From NCBI RefSeq assembly GCF_000430665.1, contig NZ_AUML01000019.1, positions 1-64,000 on the forward strand: DNA of 64,000 bases, given 5' to 3'. Below the pieces are notes generated by a model, which had not been told where the DNA came from, made no database searches, and was given only the letters and a program-made list of their open reading frames with translations. Shown here piece by piece: positions 38,431 to 47,331 of the stretch (position 1 is its first letter; the number at the start of each line of letters is the position of its first letter). Origin of the DNA: Aquimarina muelleri DSM 19832. GTDB taxonomy: Bacteria; Bacteroidota; Bacteroidia; Flavobacteriales; Flavobacteriaceae. The position numbers and the translations under genes are program-made.

Positions 38431-40215
38431 ATGTCCTCCAAAAAAAAGACATTACTTTATCGTATTCTTAAATGGCGGTATCGGCATATTTCAGACAAGA
38501 ATTTTATTCTGATTTTAAGTATTCTTGTTGGTTTTACTGCTGGTTTAGTTTCTCTATTATTAAAAAACATTACCCACCTAATTCAGGTAGTTTTGCAAAG
38601 TGATATTATTTCATGGCAAACTTCTTTTTATTTTGTTATTCCTATAATAGGTCTAGGGATAGTCTATTTATTTACAAAATACATATTTAAAGAAAATGTA
38701 GAATCTGCTATTCCTTTAATTTTACATTCTCTTTCTAAAAAAAATGGAAGTATAAAATCTATCCACGGGTATTTACCCCTTATCTTAGCGCCAATTACGG
38801 TAGGTTTTGGAGGTTCTGTAGGACTTTTAGGCCCAGCAATTAGTTCTGGATCTGCCATTAGCTCTAGCTTTAGCACCTTATTTCATGTTAACCGAAAAAC
38901 TCGGGTATTACTTATTGGTTGTGCTTCTGCAGGTGCAATATCCGCAGTATTCAAATCTCCTTTAGCTGGTTTGGTATTTGCCGTAGAAGTATTTAGCCTG
39001 GATCTTACATTAACATCCCTATTACCCCTCTTATTTGCATCTGTATCCTCTATAATTACATCTTATTTCTTTTTAGGAGATGAAGTTTTATTTAGATTCG
39101 ATGTTTTAGAAAAATTTGATATTTATGATACTCCTTTTTATATCATTTTAGGGGTAGGAACTGCAATAGCATCTATTTATTTTACTAAAATGTATTTCGG
39201 AATACTACATTTTTTTAACCGCTTTCCTAAAAAAATACATCGATTACTAATTGGCGGACTTGCTATCGGAATCATGTTGTATTTTATTCCCCCATTATAC
39301 GGGGAAGGACTTGGGTTTATAAATCACCTGTTACATGGAGATCATATAAAAGCTATAGGCAAAACTCCTTTTGATAATATAACGAATAATATCTGGGTTG
39401 TTATTGCTTTATTAACTGGTATTACCATTTTTAAAGCTGTTGCGATGACTGCTACATTTGCTGCAGGAGGATATGGAGGAATATTTATCCCCACCATGGT
39501 AATGGGCAGTGCATTAGGCAATGTAGTATCTAAAGTTATTAATAATCTAGGTATAGGCTTTGAAGTCTCTGAAGCTAATTTTACATTATTGGGAATGGCT
39601 GGGCTTATAGCCGGGGTACTACATGCTCCACTAACCTCTATATTTCTTATTGCAGAAATAACCTCTAGTTATGAGTTATTTGTACCACTTATGATCACAA
39701 CAGCCATATCCTTTATTATTTCTAAAAATAAAATCGAACATAATATCTATACCCGCGAACTAGCAAAACAAGGAAAGTTATTAACCCATAATAAAGATCA
39801 AACGGTATTGACTCTTATGAACCTGGAGGATTGTATTGAGACTAATTTTGTATCTGTAAAACCAGAATATACCTTAAAGCAGCTTTTAAGCGAAGCAGTA
39901 GCGAAGTCTAACAGAAATCTTTTTCCTGTCATTGATGCATCAGATCACTTAATTGGTATAGTTGCTCTAGACGACATTAGAGATATTATGTTTGATATTA
40001 CCTTGTATCATAAAACAAAAGTAGAGTCATTGATGTTAGAGCCACCCGTTATTATCATCTACGAAGAAGATAATGTAAAAACAGTTATGAAAAAATTTCA
40101 AGATACAGGAGCTTGGAATCTTCCTGTAATTAAAAACGGAAAGTATTTTGGGTTTATTTCTAAATCAAAACTTCTAACATCCTACCGTCGTAAATTAATT
40201 AATTTCACACAATAG
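38431..40215 (+). CDS. CLC-family chloride channel/transporter with CBS domains
   Basis: The 594-residue protein has a CLC membrane core (about 20-435) and two C-terminal CBS domains (about 465-585). The selectivity-filter Ser lies in VESAIP, and the GGYGGIFIP loop is normal. Where ClC-ec1 has the gating glutamate (GREGP), this protein has GLLGP with Leu133. At the internal proton-glutamate position (EE in ClC-ec1) it has E-V in FAVEVF. Loss of both is a feature of CLC channels rather than exchangers, so this is more likely a passive anion channel, perhaps regulated by nucleotides at the CBS pair (inference). Confidence 0.9.
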   Translation: MSSKKKTLLYRILKWRYRHISDKNFILILSILVGFTAGLVSLLLKNITHLIQVVLQSDIISWQTSFYFVIPIIGLGIVYLFTKYIFKENVESAIPLILHSLSKKNGSIKSIHGYLPLILAPITVGFGGSVGLLGPAISSGSAISSSFSTLFHVNRKTRVLLIGCASAGAISAVFKSPLAGLVFAVEVFSLDLTLTSLLPLLFASVSSIITSYFFLGDEVLFRFDVLEKFDIYDTPFYIILGVGTAIASIYFTKMYFGILHFFNRFPKKIHRLLIGGLAIGIMLYFIPPLYGEGLGFINHLLHGDHIKAIGKTPFDNITNNIWVVIALLTGITIFKAVAMTATFAAGGYGGIFIPTMVMGSALGNVVSKVINNLGIGFEVSEANFTLLGMAGLIAGVLHAPLTSIFLIAEITSSYELFVPLMITTAISFIISKNKIEHNIYTRELAKQGKLLTHNKDQTVLTLMNLEDCIETNFVSVKPEYTLKQLLSEAVAKSNRNLFPVIDASDHLIGIVALDDIRDIMFDITLYHKTKVESLMLEPPVIIIYEEDNVKTVMKKFQDTGAWNLPVIKNGKYFGFISKSKLLTSYRRKLINFTQ

Positions 40216-40260
40216 AAAAATACTACTTAGATCTAACAAGTATCGAATAAATAACATACA

Positions 40261-40518
40261 ATGAAATACATTATTAAAACACTTTTTGCTGCTATCCTAT
40301 TCTTAATTTGTATTGGATATTATTATAAAAATATCGGAAACCATGTGACAGGAGACAAGTTCGTAGGAGTTGGAATTTTGGTTTCTACTTTTATATTAAT
40401 GCCTGTATTTATATACCACCGATGGAAAAACAAAAATGTAAAAGATTATATGCTTACTGAAGAAAATATTAATAAAATGAAAAATTACGAGAAAGAAAAA
40501 GAAAGTAAAAATCCTTAG
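40261..40518 (+). CDS. Small membrane protein of unknown function
   Basis: The 85-residue protein has two hydrophobic helices (about 4-22 and 37-53) and a charged tail (KNYEKEKESKNP). It begins 45 bp after the CLC gene on the same strand and may be co-transcribed. I recognise no family. The ATG and the clean TM pattern support a real gene. Confidence 0.6.
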   Translation: MKYIIKTLFAAILFLICIGYYYKNIGNHVTGDKFVGVGILVSTFILMPVFIYHRWKNKNVKDYMLTEENINKMKNYEKEKESKNP

Positions 40519-40562
40519 ATTCATCAATAAAACTCCTCTTTATAAAAATCAAAGAACTTACA

Positions 40563-41225
40563 TTATCTAAACAAATCAGAAATCTCTATCTTTTTATTTT
40601 TCTTTAATTTTGTTAAAATTTTTAAAAAAGCTAATGCTGTAATAAATGCATCTCCAGATGCTGTATGTCTATCGCTTTTAGATATCTTAAGATCATTACA
40701 TAATTCATCTAAACTATAATGTACATTTTGCTGATTTGTAAGGTATACTTGGTGCTTTATCTTCTTAAAAAGAATCCCTGTATCTAATATTCTGTTTTTT
40801 AATGTTCCTAGGTTGTGTCTAGACAAAGCTTTGTTAATCATTTTTTTATCAAACTCTGCATGATGCGCGATAAGAATAGCATCTCCAATATAGTCTATAA
40901 AAAATTCAAGAGCTTTTTTTTCTATGACTTTGGTTAAACCATTATTTTTTCTAATTCCATGAATCTCTACCGTATTTTTATTGAAAATTTCCTGATCTAG
41001 ATATATCTCTAATTGATCCGACACATCGATTGCATTTTTTTTAATAGCTATCGCTCCAATAGACAAAATACGATCATGAGTATAATCAAATCCTGTAGTT
41101 TCTGTATCAAAAGCAATAAAACGAATATCTTGAACCGCTTGTTTTTGTTTTTTTTTACTAAACAGATTCAAATAGTTTTGCCAAAAGACAGGATAGTTTT
41201 TATTTTTTTTAAACCAAAATTGCAT
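40563..41225 (-). CDS. DEDDh 3'-5' exonuclease (DnaQ-like)
   Basis: The 220-residue protein has a complete DEDDh set: Asp40 and Glu42 in FDTETTG, Asp126 in HHAEFD, and His187/Asp192 in RHTASGDA. It resembles the epsilon proofreading subunit of DNA polymerase III, but has a short basic N-terminal extension (about 1-32). It directly abuts the preceding gene (cNMP/CBS/DUF294; stop codon and ATG are adjacent), a pairing that suggests a linked function in nucleotide signalling or turnover. Confidence 0.9.
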   Translation of the reverse strand: MQFWFKKNKNYPVFWQNYLNLFSKKKQKQAVQDIRFIAFDTETTGFDYTHDRILSIGAIAIKKNAIDVSDQLEIYLDQEIFNKNTVEIHGIRKNNGLTKVIEKKALEFFIDYIGDAILIAHHAEFDKKMINKALSRHNLGTLKNRILDTGILFKKIKHQVYLTNQQNVHYSLDELCNDLKISKSDRHTASGDAFITALAFLKILTKLKKNKKIEISDLFR

Positions 41226-43145
41226 TTATATTAAATTCTTAAGTTGAAAACGCACTCGTAATAATTCTTGAATATCCCTTACTGGTCTAAAACATCTTTT
41301 AAGTCGTAGTTTATCATTCTTACTTAACGTATTTAATTTTATAAATCTACCTGAATTATGATGAAGTAATCCTTGCCTGGTTCTAAATTTAATGAGAACT
41401 CTAAATGCTTTGGCACAGCTTTCAAAAAGCTCTCTATTGTTTGGCTCTATTTCAGCAAGTTTATCATATCGTAATAACGTATTATTTACTCCTTTTACAT
41501 TATGATAAAGCACTAAGATTCTGGCTGCATCAATCAAAACCATCATTGCTCTTGTTTTTATATCAAAAGTATCTTTATGTTCGCCATTTTGTTCTACTAA
41601 AAATTGCTTAAAAAACCCTAAAGGAGATGGTTTTTGAATAGCACTAACTCCTAATAACGCTAAAAACCTGTTCCCTTTATTAACTCCTTCAAAAACAACT
41701 TTTGATAATTTATCTGCCATAGATACATTACCATATATATATTGAAAGTCAAAAAATATGGAAGATAATAAAGTCCCTTCTTCTGTAGGGGTTGTCATCC
41801 AATCCTTAAACTGCATTTCCCACTTAGACAACGACATACACCATCTGGGGTTGCTAGCCATCATCTCGGCAGGGCAATATTCATAACCTATGGTGTGAAG
41901 TCCTTTGGTAATTTCATTAGCTAATTCTATAAAATAGTGTTGTGTAGATTCATAATACTCCTCTTCTACATCTTCAAAAATAAAAGCATTATCCTGATCT
42001 GTTAATAACAACTGCTCTCTTCTACCCTGACTTCCTAAAACTAAAAAACAAAAGGAAACTGGAGGAGGGTAAATCATTTTTTTTATTGCTAGCTCTATTA
42101 TTCGGATTGTTAATGCATCATTTATTTCAGAGATAATATTTATTATATGTATAGTAGGAATGTCTTGTTCTAAATAGGTTTTTAAAAGCTTTTCTACCTG
42201 TTTTCGGATATACCTAAGCTCTTGGACTTTCTTAATACGTTTTATTTCCTTGATTAATACAGAAGGGTTATTACCAAACGAAACTAAAAGATCATGATCA
42301 GAAAGAATGCCTATTAATTTTGAGTTTTGGGTTCCATCTTTAGTAATACAAAGATGGCTAACATCCTGCTTTATTAAAGCTATCTGAGCTTCTGCAACTG
42401 TTATTGTTTTAGGATACGTAATTACTGGAAAGGTCATAATTTGATCTACAGAGGAGGTAACAGCAAACATTCCTGTAGCTATTTTTGTTCTTAAATCTCT
42501 ATCCGTTATTATCCCTACAGGGCATTTATCTTTATCAACAATCACGATACAGCTTACCTTTTTACTGGTCATCCTTTCGGCAATATCCCGAACAGTATCT
42601 TTAGGCAAACATGTTATAGGTTTTTTTAAATAGGAGATACTACGTAATGTAGAAAGATCTTTTGCTACTTCTATAGAAATTGTATTATCTATACGCTGCC
42701 CTTTATCTGTTTCAGTAAAATAATTTCTTGCATGTGCAGCAAAGGTTTCTAAAAGAAACTTATTTACTTCTTTGTTTTCTTCAATAAATGGTTCGAATAC
42801 TTGTGTCGGAATTGCATAAACGATAGATTCCTCATCTGCTATTGCAGACATTCTATATTCTTTTTTAATAATTATAACTCTAAGTCCAAACAGATCACCA
42901 GCATCACATATATCTACCAAGCTTTGATCTGTATCAAAATTTCGATACAATCCAACAGCTCCTTCTCTAACTATATAAAATTCGTCATTACAAGGGTTTT
43001 CTTGTTTAAAAACATACTCTCCTTTCTGTACATACAAAACTTTAATCTGACTTGAAATTAACAATAAGTCCTCTGCTTGTAAACTATCAAAAGGTGGAAA
43101 TTGTTTTAAAAAATCTTGTATCCTCTCTGCAATCGTATTTTTCAT
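41226..43145 (-). CDS. cNMP-binding/CBS/DUF294 putative nucleotidyltransferase
   Basis: The 639-residue protein has a cyclic-nucleotide-binding domain (about 15-125), a CBS pair (about 178-290), and a DUF294 nucleotidyltransferase-like domain with GSQGRREQLLLTDQD (about 371-385; Asp383 and Asp385 would bind metal), followed by its helical C-terminal partner domain (about 500-635). It resembles GlnD-like transferases fused to ligand sensors. It probably modifies or is modified in response to nucleotides; the target is unknown. It abuts the exonuclease gene without spacer and follows tadA by 18 bp. Confidence 0.9.
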   Translation of the reverse strand: MKNTIAERIQDFLKQFPPFDSLQAEDLLLISSQIKVLYVQKGEYVFKQENPCNDEFYIVREGAVGLYRNFDTDQSLVDICDAGDLFGLRVIIIKKEYRMSAIADEESIVYAIPTQVFEPFIEENKEVNKFLLETFAAHARNYFTETDKGQRIDNTISIEVAKDLSTLRSISYLKKPITCLPKDTVRDIAERMTSKKVSCIVIVDKDKCPVGIITDRDLRTKIATGMFAVTSSVDQIMTFPVITYPKTITVAEAQIALIKQDVSHLCITKDGTQNSKLIGILSDHDLLVSFGNNPSVLIKEIKRIKKVQELRYIRKQVEKLLKTYLEQDIPTIHIINIISEINDALTIRIIELAIKKMIYPPPVSFCFLVLGSQGRREQLLLTDQDNAFIFEDVEEEYYESTQHYFIELANEITKGLHTIGYEYCPAEMMASNPRWCMSLSKWEMQFKDWMTTPTEEGTLLSSIFFDFQYIYGNVSMADKLSKVVFEGVNKGNRFLALLGVSAIQKPSPLGFFKQFLVEQNGEHKDTFDIKTRAMMVLIDAARILVLYHNVKGVNNTLLRYDKLAEIEPNNRELFESCAKAFRVLIKFRTRQGLLHHNSGRFIKLNTLSKNDKLRLKRCFRPVRDIQELLRVRFQLKNLI

Positions 43146-43163
43146 TTGTTAAGAATAAAATTT

Positions 43164-43613
43164 TCAATTTGCACTACGTTTTTCTATAAAAAAACGAGTA
43201 AGTAGTTCTTTACATTCTTCTTCTAAAACACCTCCTACTATTTCTGTTTTTGGATGTAATTTTGTACCCATTGTACCACATCCCCTCTTTTCATCAACAG
43301 CACCATATACTATTTTTTTAATCTGACTCCAATATAAAGCTCCAGCACACATCTGACATGGCTCCAGAGTTACATACAAGGTGCATTCTTTAAGATATTT
43401 TCCTCCCAAAAAATTTGCTGCAGCAGTTATGGCTTGCATTTCTGCATGCGCAGTTACATCGTTTAATAGTTCGGTAAGATTATGTGCCCGAGCAATGACT
43501 CGGTCTGCAACAACAATAATCGCTCCTATAGGAACCTCCTCTTTTTCATACGCCAATACCGCTTCCTGCAAGGCTTTTTTCATATAATAAGAATCATCTA
43601 ATGGATCTAGCAT
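43164..43613 (-). CDS. tadA: tRNA-specific adenosine deaminase-type nucleoside deaminase
   Basis: The 149-residue zinc deaminase has HAE at 56-58 (zinc His and proton-shuttle Glu) and PCQMC (Cys86, Cys89). The surrounding pattern (MKKALQEAVLAYEKEEVPIGA, and LNDVTAHAEMQAI) matches TadA, which converts A34 of tRNA-Arg to inosine. It is the first gene of a leftward run with the DUF294 protein and the exonuclease. A guanine deaminase role is less likely on these motifs. Confidence 0.93.
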   Translation of the reverse strand: MLDPLDDSYYMKKALQEAVLAYEKEEVPIGAIIVVADRVIARAHNLTELLNDVTAHAEMQAITAAANFLGGKYLKECTLYVTLEPCQMCAGALYWSQIKKIVYGAVDEKRGCGTMGTKLHPKTEIVGGVLEEECKELLTRFFIEKRSAN

Positions 43614-43698
43614 ATACTATTAATTTTTAGTAAAGCTAAATAAAAAAAATCGCATTCTGAATGAAATAAAAAGTATAGAAAGAACCAATACAAAATAC

Positions 43699-43706
43699 TA
43701 TTTTTG
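43699..43706 (+). promoter_or_regulatory. Candidate -7 element for dxs (start very close)
   Basis: TATTTTTG fits TAnnTTTG but lies only 4 bp before the annotated ATG at 43711, which would give a leaderless or nearly leaderless transcript. No well-placed TTG is seen, so it may be chance. Confidence 0.3.
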
Positions 43707-43710
43707 TGTT

Positions 43711-45483
43711 ATGCAGCAATCCATATTATCCAACATTGAATATCCTTCAGATCTTAGAGAATTATCTCTGGATCAATTACCAGAACTAGCAAAGGAGCTT
43801 CGAGATTTTGTAATTAATATTGTTGCCACCAAAGAGGGGCATCTTGGTGCAAGTCTTGGTGTTATAGAACTGACTATTGCACTTCACTATATTTTTGATA
43901 CTCCTAATGATCTTTTGGTTTGGGATGTAGGACATCAGGCATATCCTCATAAAATCCTCACTGGAAGAAAAGATATATTTCATACCAATCGCCAATTAGA
44001 TGGTATAAGTGGATTTCCTAAAAGAAAGGAAAGCGATTATGATACTTTTGGAGTAGGACACTCTTCAACATCTATATCTGCTGTATTGGGTATGGCACTT
44101 GCCTCTAAACTAAAAGGAGAAATTCAAAAACAACATATTGCTGTAATAGGAGATGCTTCTATCGCTAGTGGGATGGCTTTTGAAGGCCTTAATCATGCTG
44201 GAGTAACCGATGCAAATATGCTAGTCATTCTTAATGACAATGCAATAGGAATCGATCCAAGCGTTGGAGCACTTAAAGAATACCTAACCAAAGCTAAAGT
44301 TGGAGTCAAACCTCGAACCAATAATATTATAGAGGCTTTAAATTTTAACTATTTCGGCCCTATTGATGGCCATGACTTACCAATGTTACTTAAAACATTA
44401 GAGAATTTAAAATCCATTAAAGGCCCCAAGCTTTTACATATTATTACTACCAAAGGAAAAGGATTAAAACAAGCAGAAGAAAACCAAGTAAAGTACCATG
44501 CACCAGGCAAATTTGATGCTTCTACAGGAGATTTAATCTCTAAAGACAACACAGGTCTGCCCCCCAAATTTCAAGATGTTTTTGGATATACTATTTTAGA
44601 GTTAGCAAGAAAAAATAAAAAAATCGTAGGTATTACACCAGCAATGCCTACAGGAAGCTCGCTAAAATACATGATGCAAGAAATGCCAGATCGAGCATTT
44701 GATGTAGGTATAGCAGAGCAACATGCAGTAACTCTGGCTGCAGGAATGGCAACACAAGGTTTGGTTCCTTTTTGCACCATTTATTCTACTTTTTTACAAC
44801 GTGCTTATGATCAAGTAATTCACGATGTAGCGTTACAAAATTTACCTGTGATTTTTTGTGTAGATCGTGCTGGTTTGGTAGGAGAAGACGGTGCTACACA
44901 TCATGGTGTTTTTGATATAGCTTACTTAAATTGTATTCCAAACATTAGTATTGCCGCACCTATCGATGAAATCGAATTAAGGCACTTATTATATACTGCA
45001 TCTTTGGGTTTAGATTATCCTATTGCCATACGATACCCAAGAGGCAGAGGTCACATTGTGGATTGGGAAGTACCTATGAAAAAGATTGAAATAGGAAAAG
45101 CTACCTCCTTAAAAACAGGATCTAAAATTGCTGTACTTTCTACTGGTACCATTGCTCATAATATTACCAATGCATTAAAACAAATCGAAGAAGAAATTGG
45201 GCACTATCATTTTTGTTTTGTAAAACCATTAGACACCAATACTCTAAAACAGATACTACAACAATACAAAACCATTATTACTATAGAAGATGGGGTTATT
45301 AAAGGTGGTTTTGGGAGTTCTATTGTTGCACATGCCAATCAACATCATTTTAAGAATAAAATCATAACACTAGGCATACCCGATATCTTTATTCATCATG
45401 GCACAGTTGATGAATTACATAATATTTGTGGTATTTCTACCACAGGAATTTTAAAGGTAATTCAGCAAGAATTATATCTTTAA
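43711..45483 (+). CDS. dxs: 1-deoxy-D-xylulose-5-phosphate synthase
   Basis: The 590-residue thiamine-diphosphate enzyme has the Dxs markers: EGHLGASLGVIELT near 42-55, WDVGHQAYPHKILTGRK (71-87), NDNAIGIDPSVG (175-186), and the transketolase domain with GIAEQHAVTLAAG. It condenses pyruvate with glyceraldehyde 3-phosphate. The cofactor motif GDG-X-NDN reads GDA (147-149)...NDN (175-177), and the protein is some 30 residues shorter than E. coli Dxs. It co-occurs with mevalonate-pathway genes in this window, so DXP may serve thiamine and/or PLP synthesis. dxr is not in the window. Confidence 0.92.
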   Translation: MQQSILSNIEYPSDLRELSLDQLPELAKELRDFVINIVATKEGHLGASLGVIELTIALHYIFDTPNDLLVWDVGHQAYPHKILTGRKDIFHTNRQLDGISGFPKRKESDYDTFGVGHSSTSISAVLGMALASKLKGEIQKQHIAVIGDASIASGMAFEGLNHAGVTDANMLVILNDNAIGIDPSVGALKEYLTKAKVGVKPRTNNIIEALNFNYFGPIDGHDLPMLLKTLENLKSIKGPKLLHIITTKGKGLKQAEENQVKYHAPGKFDASTGDLISKDNTGLPPKFQDVFGYTILELARKNKKIVGITPAMPTGSSLKYMMQEMPDRAFDVGIAEQHAVTLAAGMATQGLVPFCTIYSTFLQRAYDQVIHDVALQNLPVIFCVDRAGLVGEDGATHHGVFDIAYLNCIPNISIAAPIDEIELRHLLYTASLGLDYPIAIRYPRGRGHIVDWEVPMKKIEIGKATSLKTGSKIAVLSTGTIAHNITNALKQIEEEIGHYHFCFVKPLDTNTLKQILQQYKTIITIEDGVIKGGFGSSIVAHANQHHFKNKIITLGIPDIFIHHGTVDELHNICGISTTGILKVIQQELYL

Positions 45484-45557
45484 AATTATTAAGAAAGTAT
45501 TTTGATGTTAGGTTTTAAAATAGTTTTTTTGCGGAAATATAATATACATCTATAATT

Positions 45558-46016
45558 ATGAAAAAACTAGTTTTACTTACCTTATTTATTTCTACAATCT
45601 TTACTTCTTGCAGTAGTGATGATGATAACAATGGTATTACCGAAGCAAATCTTATTGGAAAATGGCAACATACTAACTCTATAGAAAATGGAGAGGAAGT
45701 TATTCTTGACGAATGTGATTTGATGGATACCATAGAGTTTAAAGCTAATAATGTTATTACAACTATGACTTTTTACACTAATATTGTTGTAGAAAATAGT
45801 CAAACTACTACAACCTGTAAAGAAGATTCTTCTGAGACTGGCAAATGGTCTTTATCTGGAGAAATAGTTACTAACGTATTTGAAAATGAACCTTACACAG
45901 GTAAAGTATTAGAATTAACAAACACTACTCTTAAAATTGAATATACGGATGAGTATAAGGATCAAGAAGGTAATACTGTTACAGATACTCATATCGATAC
46001 TTACAAAAGAATATAA
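45558..46016 (+). CDS. Lipocalin-like lipoprotein
   Basis: The 152-residue protein has a lipoprotein signal with lipid Cys18 followed by SSDDDN, a surface-export type tract. The single beta-rich domain begins NLIGKWQHT, and its Cys pair (DEC and TTTCKED) is typical of small lipocalin-like domains in flavobacteria. The second lipoprotein, about 400 bp downstream, has two copies of this domain, and its second copy resembles this protein most (shared SDECDL/DECDL, WSLSG, DTYKKI/DTYKRI). Function unknown. Confidence 0.8.
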   Translation: MKKLVLLTLFISTIFTSCSSDDDNNGITEANLIGKWQHTNSIENGEEVILDECDLMDTIEFKANNVITTMTFYTNIVVENSQTTTTCKEDSSETGKWSLSGEIVTNVFENEPYTGKVLELTNTTLKIEYTDEYKDQEGNTVTDTHIDTYKRI

Positions 46017-46418
46017 TATTATCTAAAATATAACTTTTGAGGGTGTCTGAAAAATTTAGCACCCTTTTTTTATTCTTAATCTCTCCACAAAAAACCATCA
46101 AATTGAGGGGTTTTTCATAATGATCTCTCTACAAATCTATCCTGTCTTAGCTCTACCGAAAGGCCTGAGATAACATGAAGAAAATGGCATCGCACTTTCG
46201 AACTCAAGGCAACAAGGCTTTTGAATGAACATTTATTTGTCTTCGATAGTTCTACTGAGTTTTGCCGAAGTATTATTTTCTATCGAAAATCAGACTGATG
46301 TAAATTTTCTCGCATCGAATTCAGGTTCCTTAATATATATTCATCAAAATTAAGGGTAACATTTTATCTAAACAAGACATAAACCTTCTATATATAGAAA
46401 ATAACTATAAATTACATT
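46017..46418. other. 402-bp repeat-rich spacer between lipocalin lipoproteins
   Basis: No gene is supported. After the terminator at about 46041 the stretch holds a long inverted repeat TTCGATAG (46242-46249) and CTATCGAA (46280-46287), motif blocks such as TTCGAACTCAAGG (about 46198) and ATCGAATTCAGG (about 46314), and an IS-end-like sequence. It looks like the worn remains of a mobile repeat. Confidence 0.5.
46041..46070 (+). terminator. Terminator after the first lipocalin lipoprotein
   Basis: A short stem, GGGTG (46041-46045) and CACCC (46060-46064), is followed by seven T residues. The stem is only 5 bp, but the U tract and position 25 bp after the stop codon fit an intrinsic terminator. 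Confidence 0.6.
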
Positions 46419-47276
46419 ATGAAAAAACTAAACCTATTTATCTTACTTATCGCAACAATTTTTATTTCTTGCTCCAAAGATGACGATGCTTCTGACAATG
46501 TAGAAATAACCGAAACAAATCTTATTGGAAAGTGGCAATTAATTAAAATTGAAGAAGACGGAAAAGAAGATATATTAAATGATTGTGATAAAAAGGATAT
46601 TTCACAATTTTCTATTAAAGAAGACGGAAGCAAATTAGCAAAATTTGTCGGACATCATGAAAGTAATGAAGAATGCACTTCTTCTATTAGTGCAGATTAT
46701 ACGTGGGAACTATCCGGTAATAAATTATCTACTTTTATTTTAACAAATCATGATAGGGATTATGAAGATGTCTATACAATAATAACGTTGAGTAAAACCA
46801 CTCTAAAACTTGAGTCTAAAGAGACATATAAAGACGATCAGGGTATTGAGAAAACATCCATTTATGCTGAAACATTTACCTATATTGGAAAGCCTGATAT
46901 TGAACCAAGTACATCTATTAACATAAACGAAACTAAGTTAATAGGAAAATGGCAATTTACAGGTTCTACAGAAAACGGAGTTGTAATGCAATCTGACGAA
47001 TGTGACCTAAAAACCACTATAGAATATAAAACAGGAAATATTATAGATTATTTTTACTCTTATGCAAACGGCACAGGAGATACTTGTAGTAACTCCGCAT
47101 ACTCTTCTCCTTGGTCTTTATCTGGTAACATAATATCTTATGATACTGGTGATGGCTCTGAAACTATAATAGAATTAAATTCAGAAATTTTAAAGGTACA
47201 ATACCCTCATGAAGATGTAAATCAAGATGGTACTGTTACAAAAAATATTTATGTAGATACCTACAAAAAAATATAA
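46419..47276 (+). CDS. Lipoprotein with two lipocalin-like domains
   Basis: The 285-residue protein has lipid Cys18 followed by SKDDDAS, again a surface-export type tract. It has two tandem domains: the first begins TNLIGKWQL (about 30) and the second TKLIGKWQF (about 170). Each has the same order of motifs (GKWQ, DC or DEC, W.LSG, then a Y or V-rich strand and a final Y..T). The second domain is closer to the neighbour's single domain than to its own first domain, which points to domain duplication. No enzymatic residues are seen. Confidence 0.8.
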   Translation: MKKLNLFILLIATIFISCSKDDDASDNVEITETNLIGKWQLIKIEEDGKEDILNDCDKKDISQFSIKEDGSKLAKFVGHHESNEECTSSISADYTWELSGNKLSTFILTNHDRDYEDVYTIITLSKTTLKLESKETYKDDQGIEKTSIYAETFTYIGKPDIEPSTSININETKLIGKWQFTGSTENGVVMQSDECDLKTTIEYKTGNIIDYFYSYANGTGDTCSNSAYSSPWSLSGNIISYDTGDGSETIIELNSEILKVQYPHEDVNQDGTVTKNIYVDTYKKI

Positions 47277-47295
47277 CTAAATATTATCAAATCAT

Positions 47296-47331
47296 ACAAA
47301 CCACTTGTTTTAATCAAAACAAGTGGTTTGT
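47296..47331. terminator. Bidirectional terminator between lipocalin protein and dgt
   Basis: A perfect 16-bp stem, ACAAACCACTTGTTTT (47296-47311) and AAAACAAGTGGTTTGT (47316-47331), has a 4-nt loop. The last base of the stem is the first base of the dgt stop codon on the opposite strand, so the stem abuts the end of that gene and serves both convergent transcripts. Confidence 0.9.
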
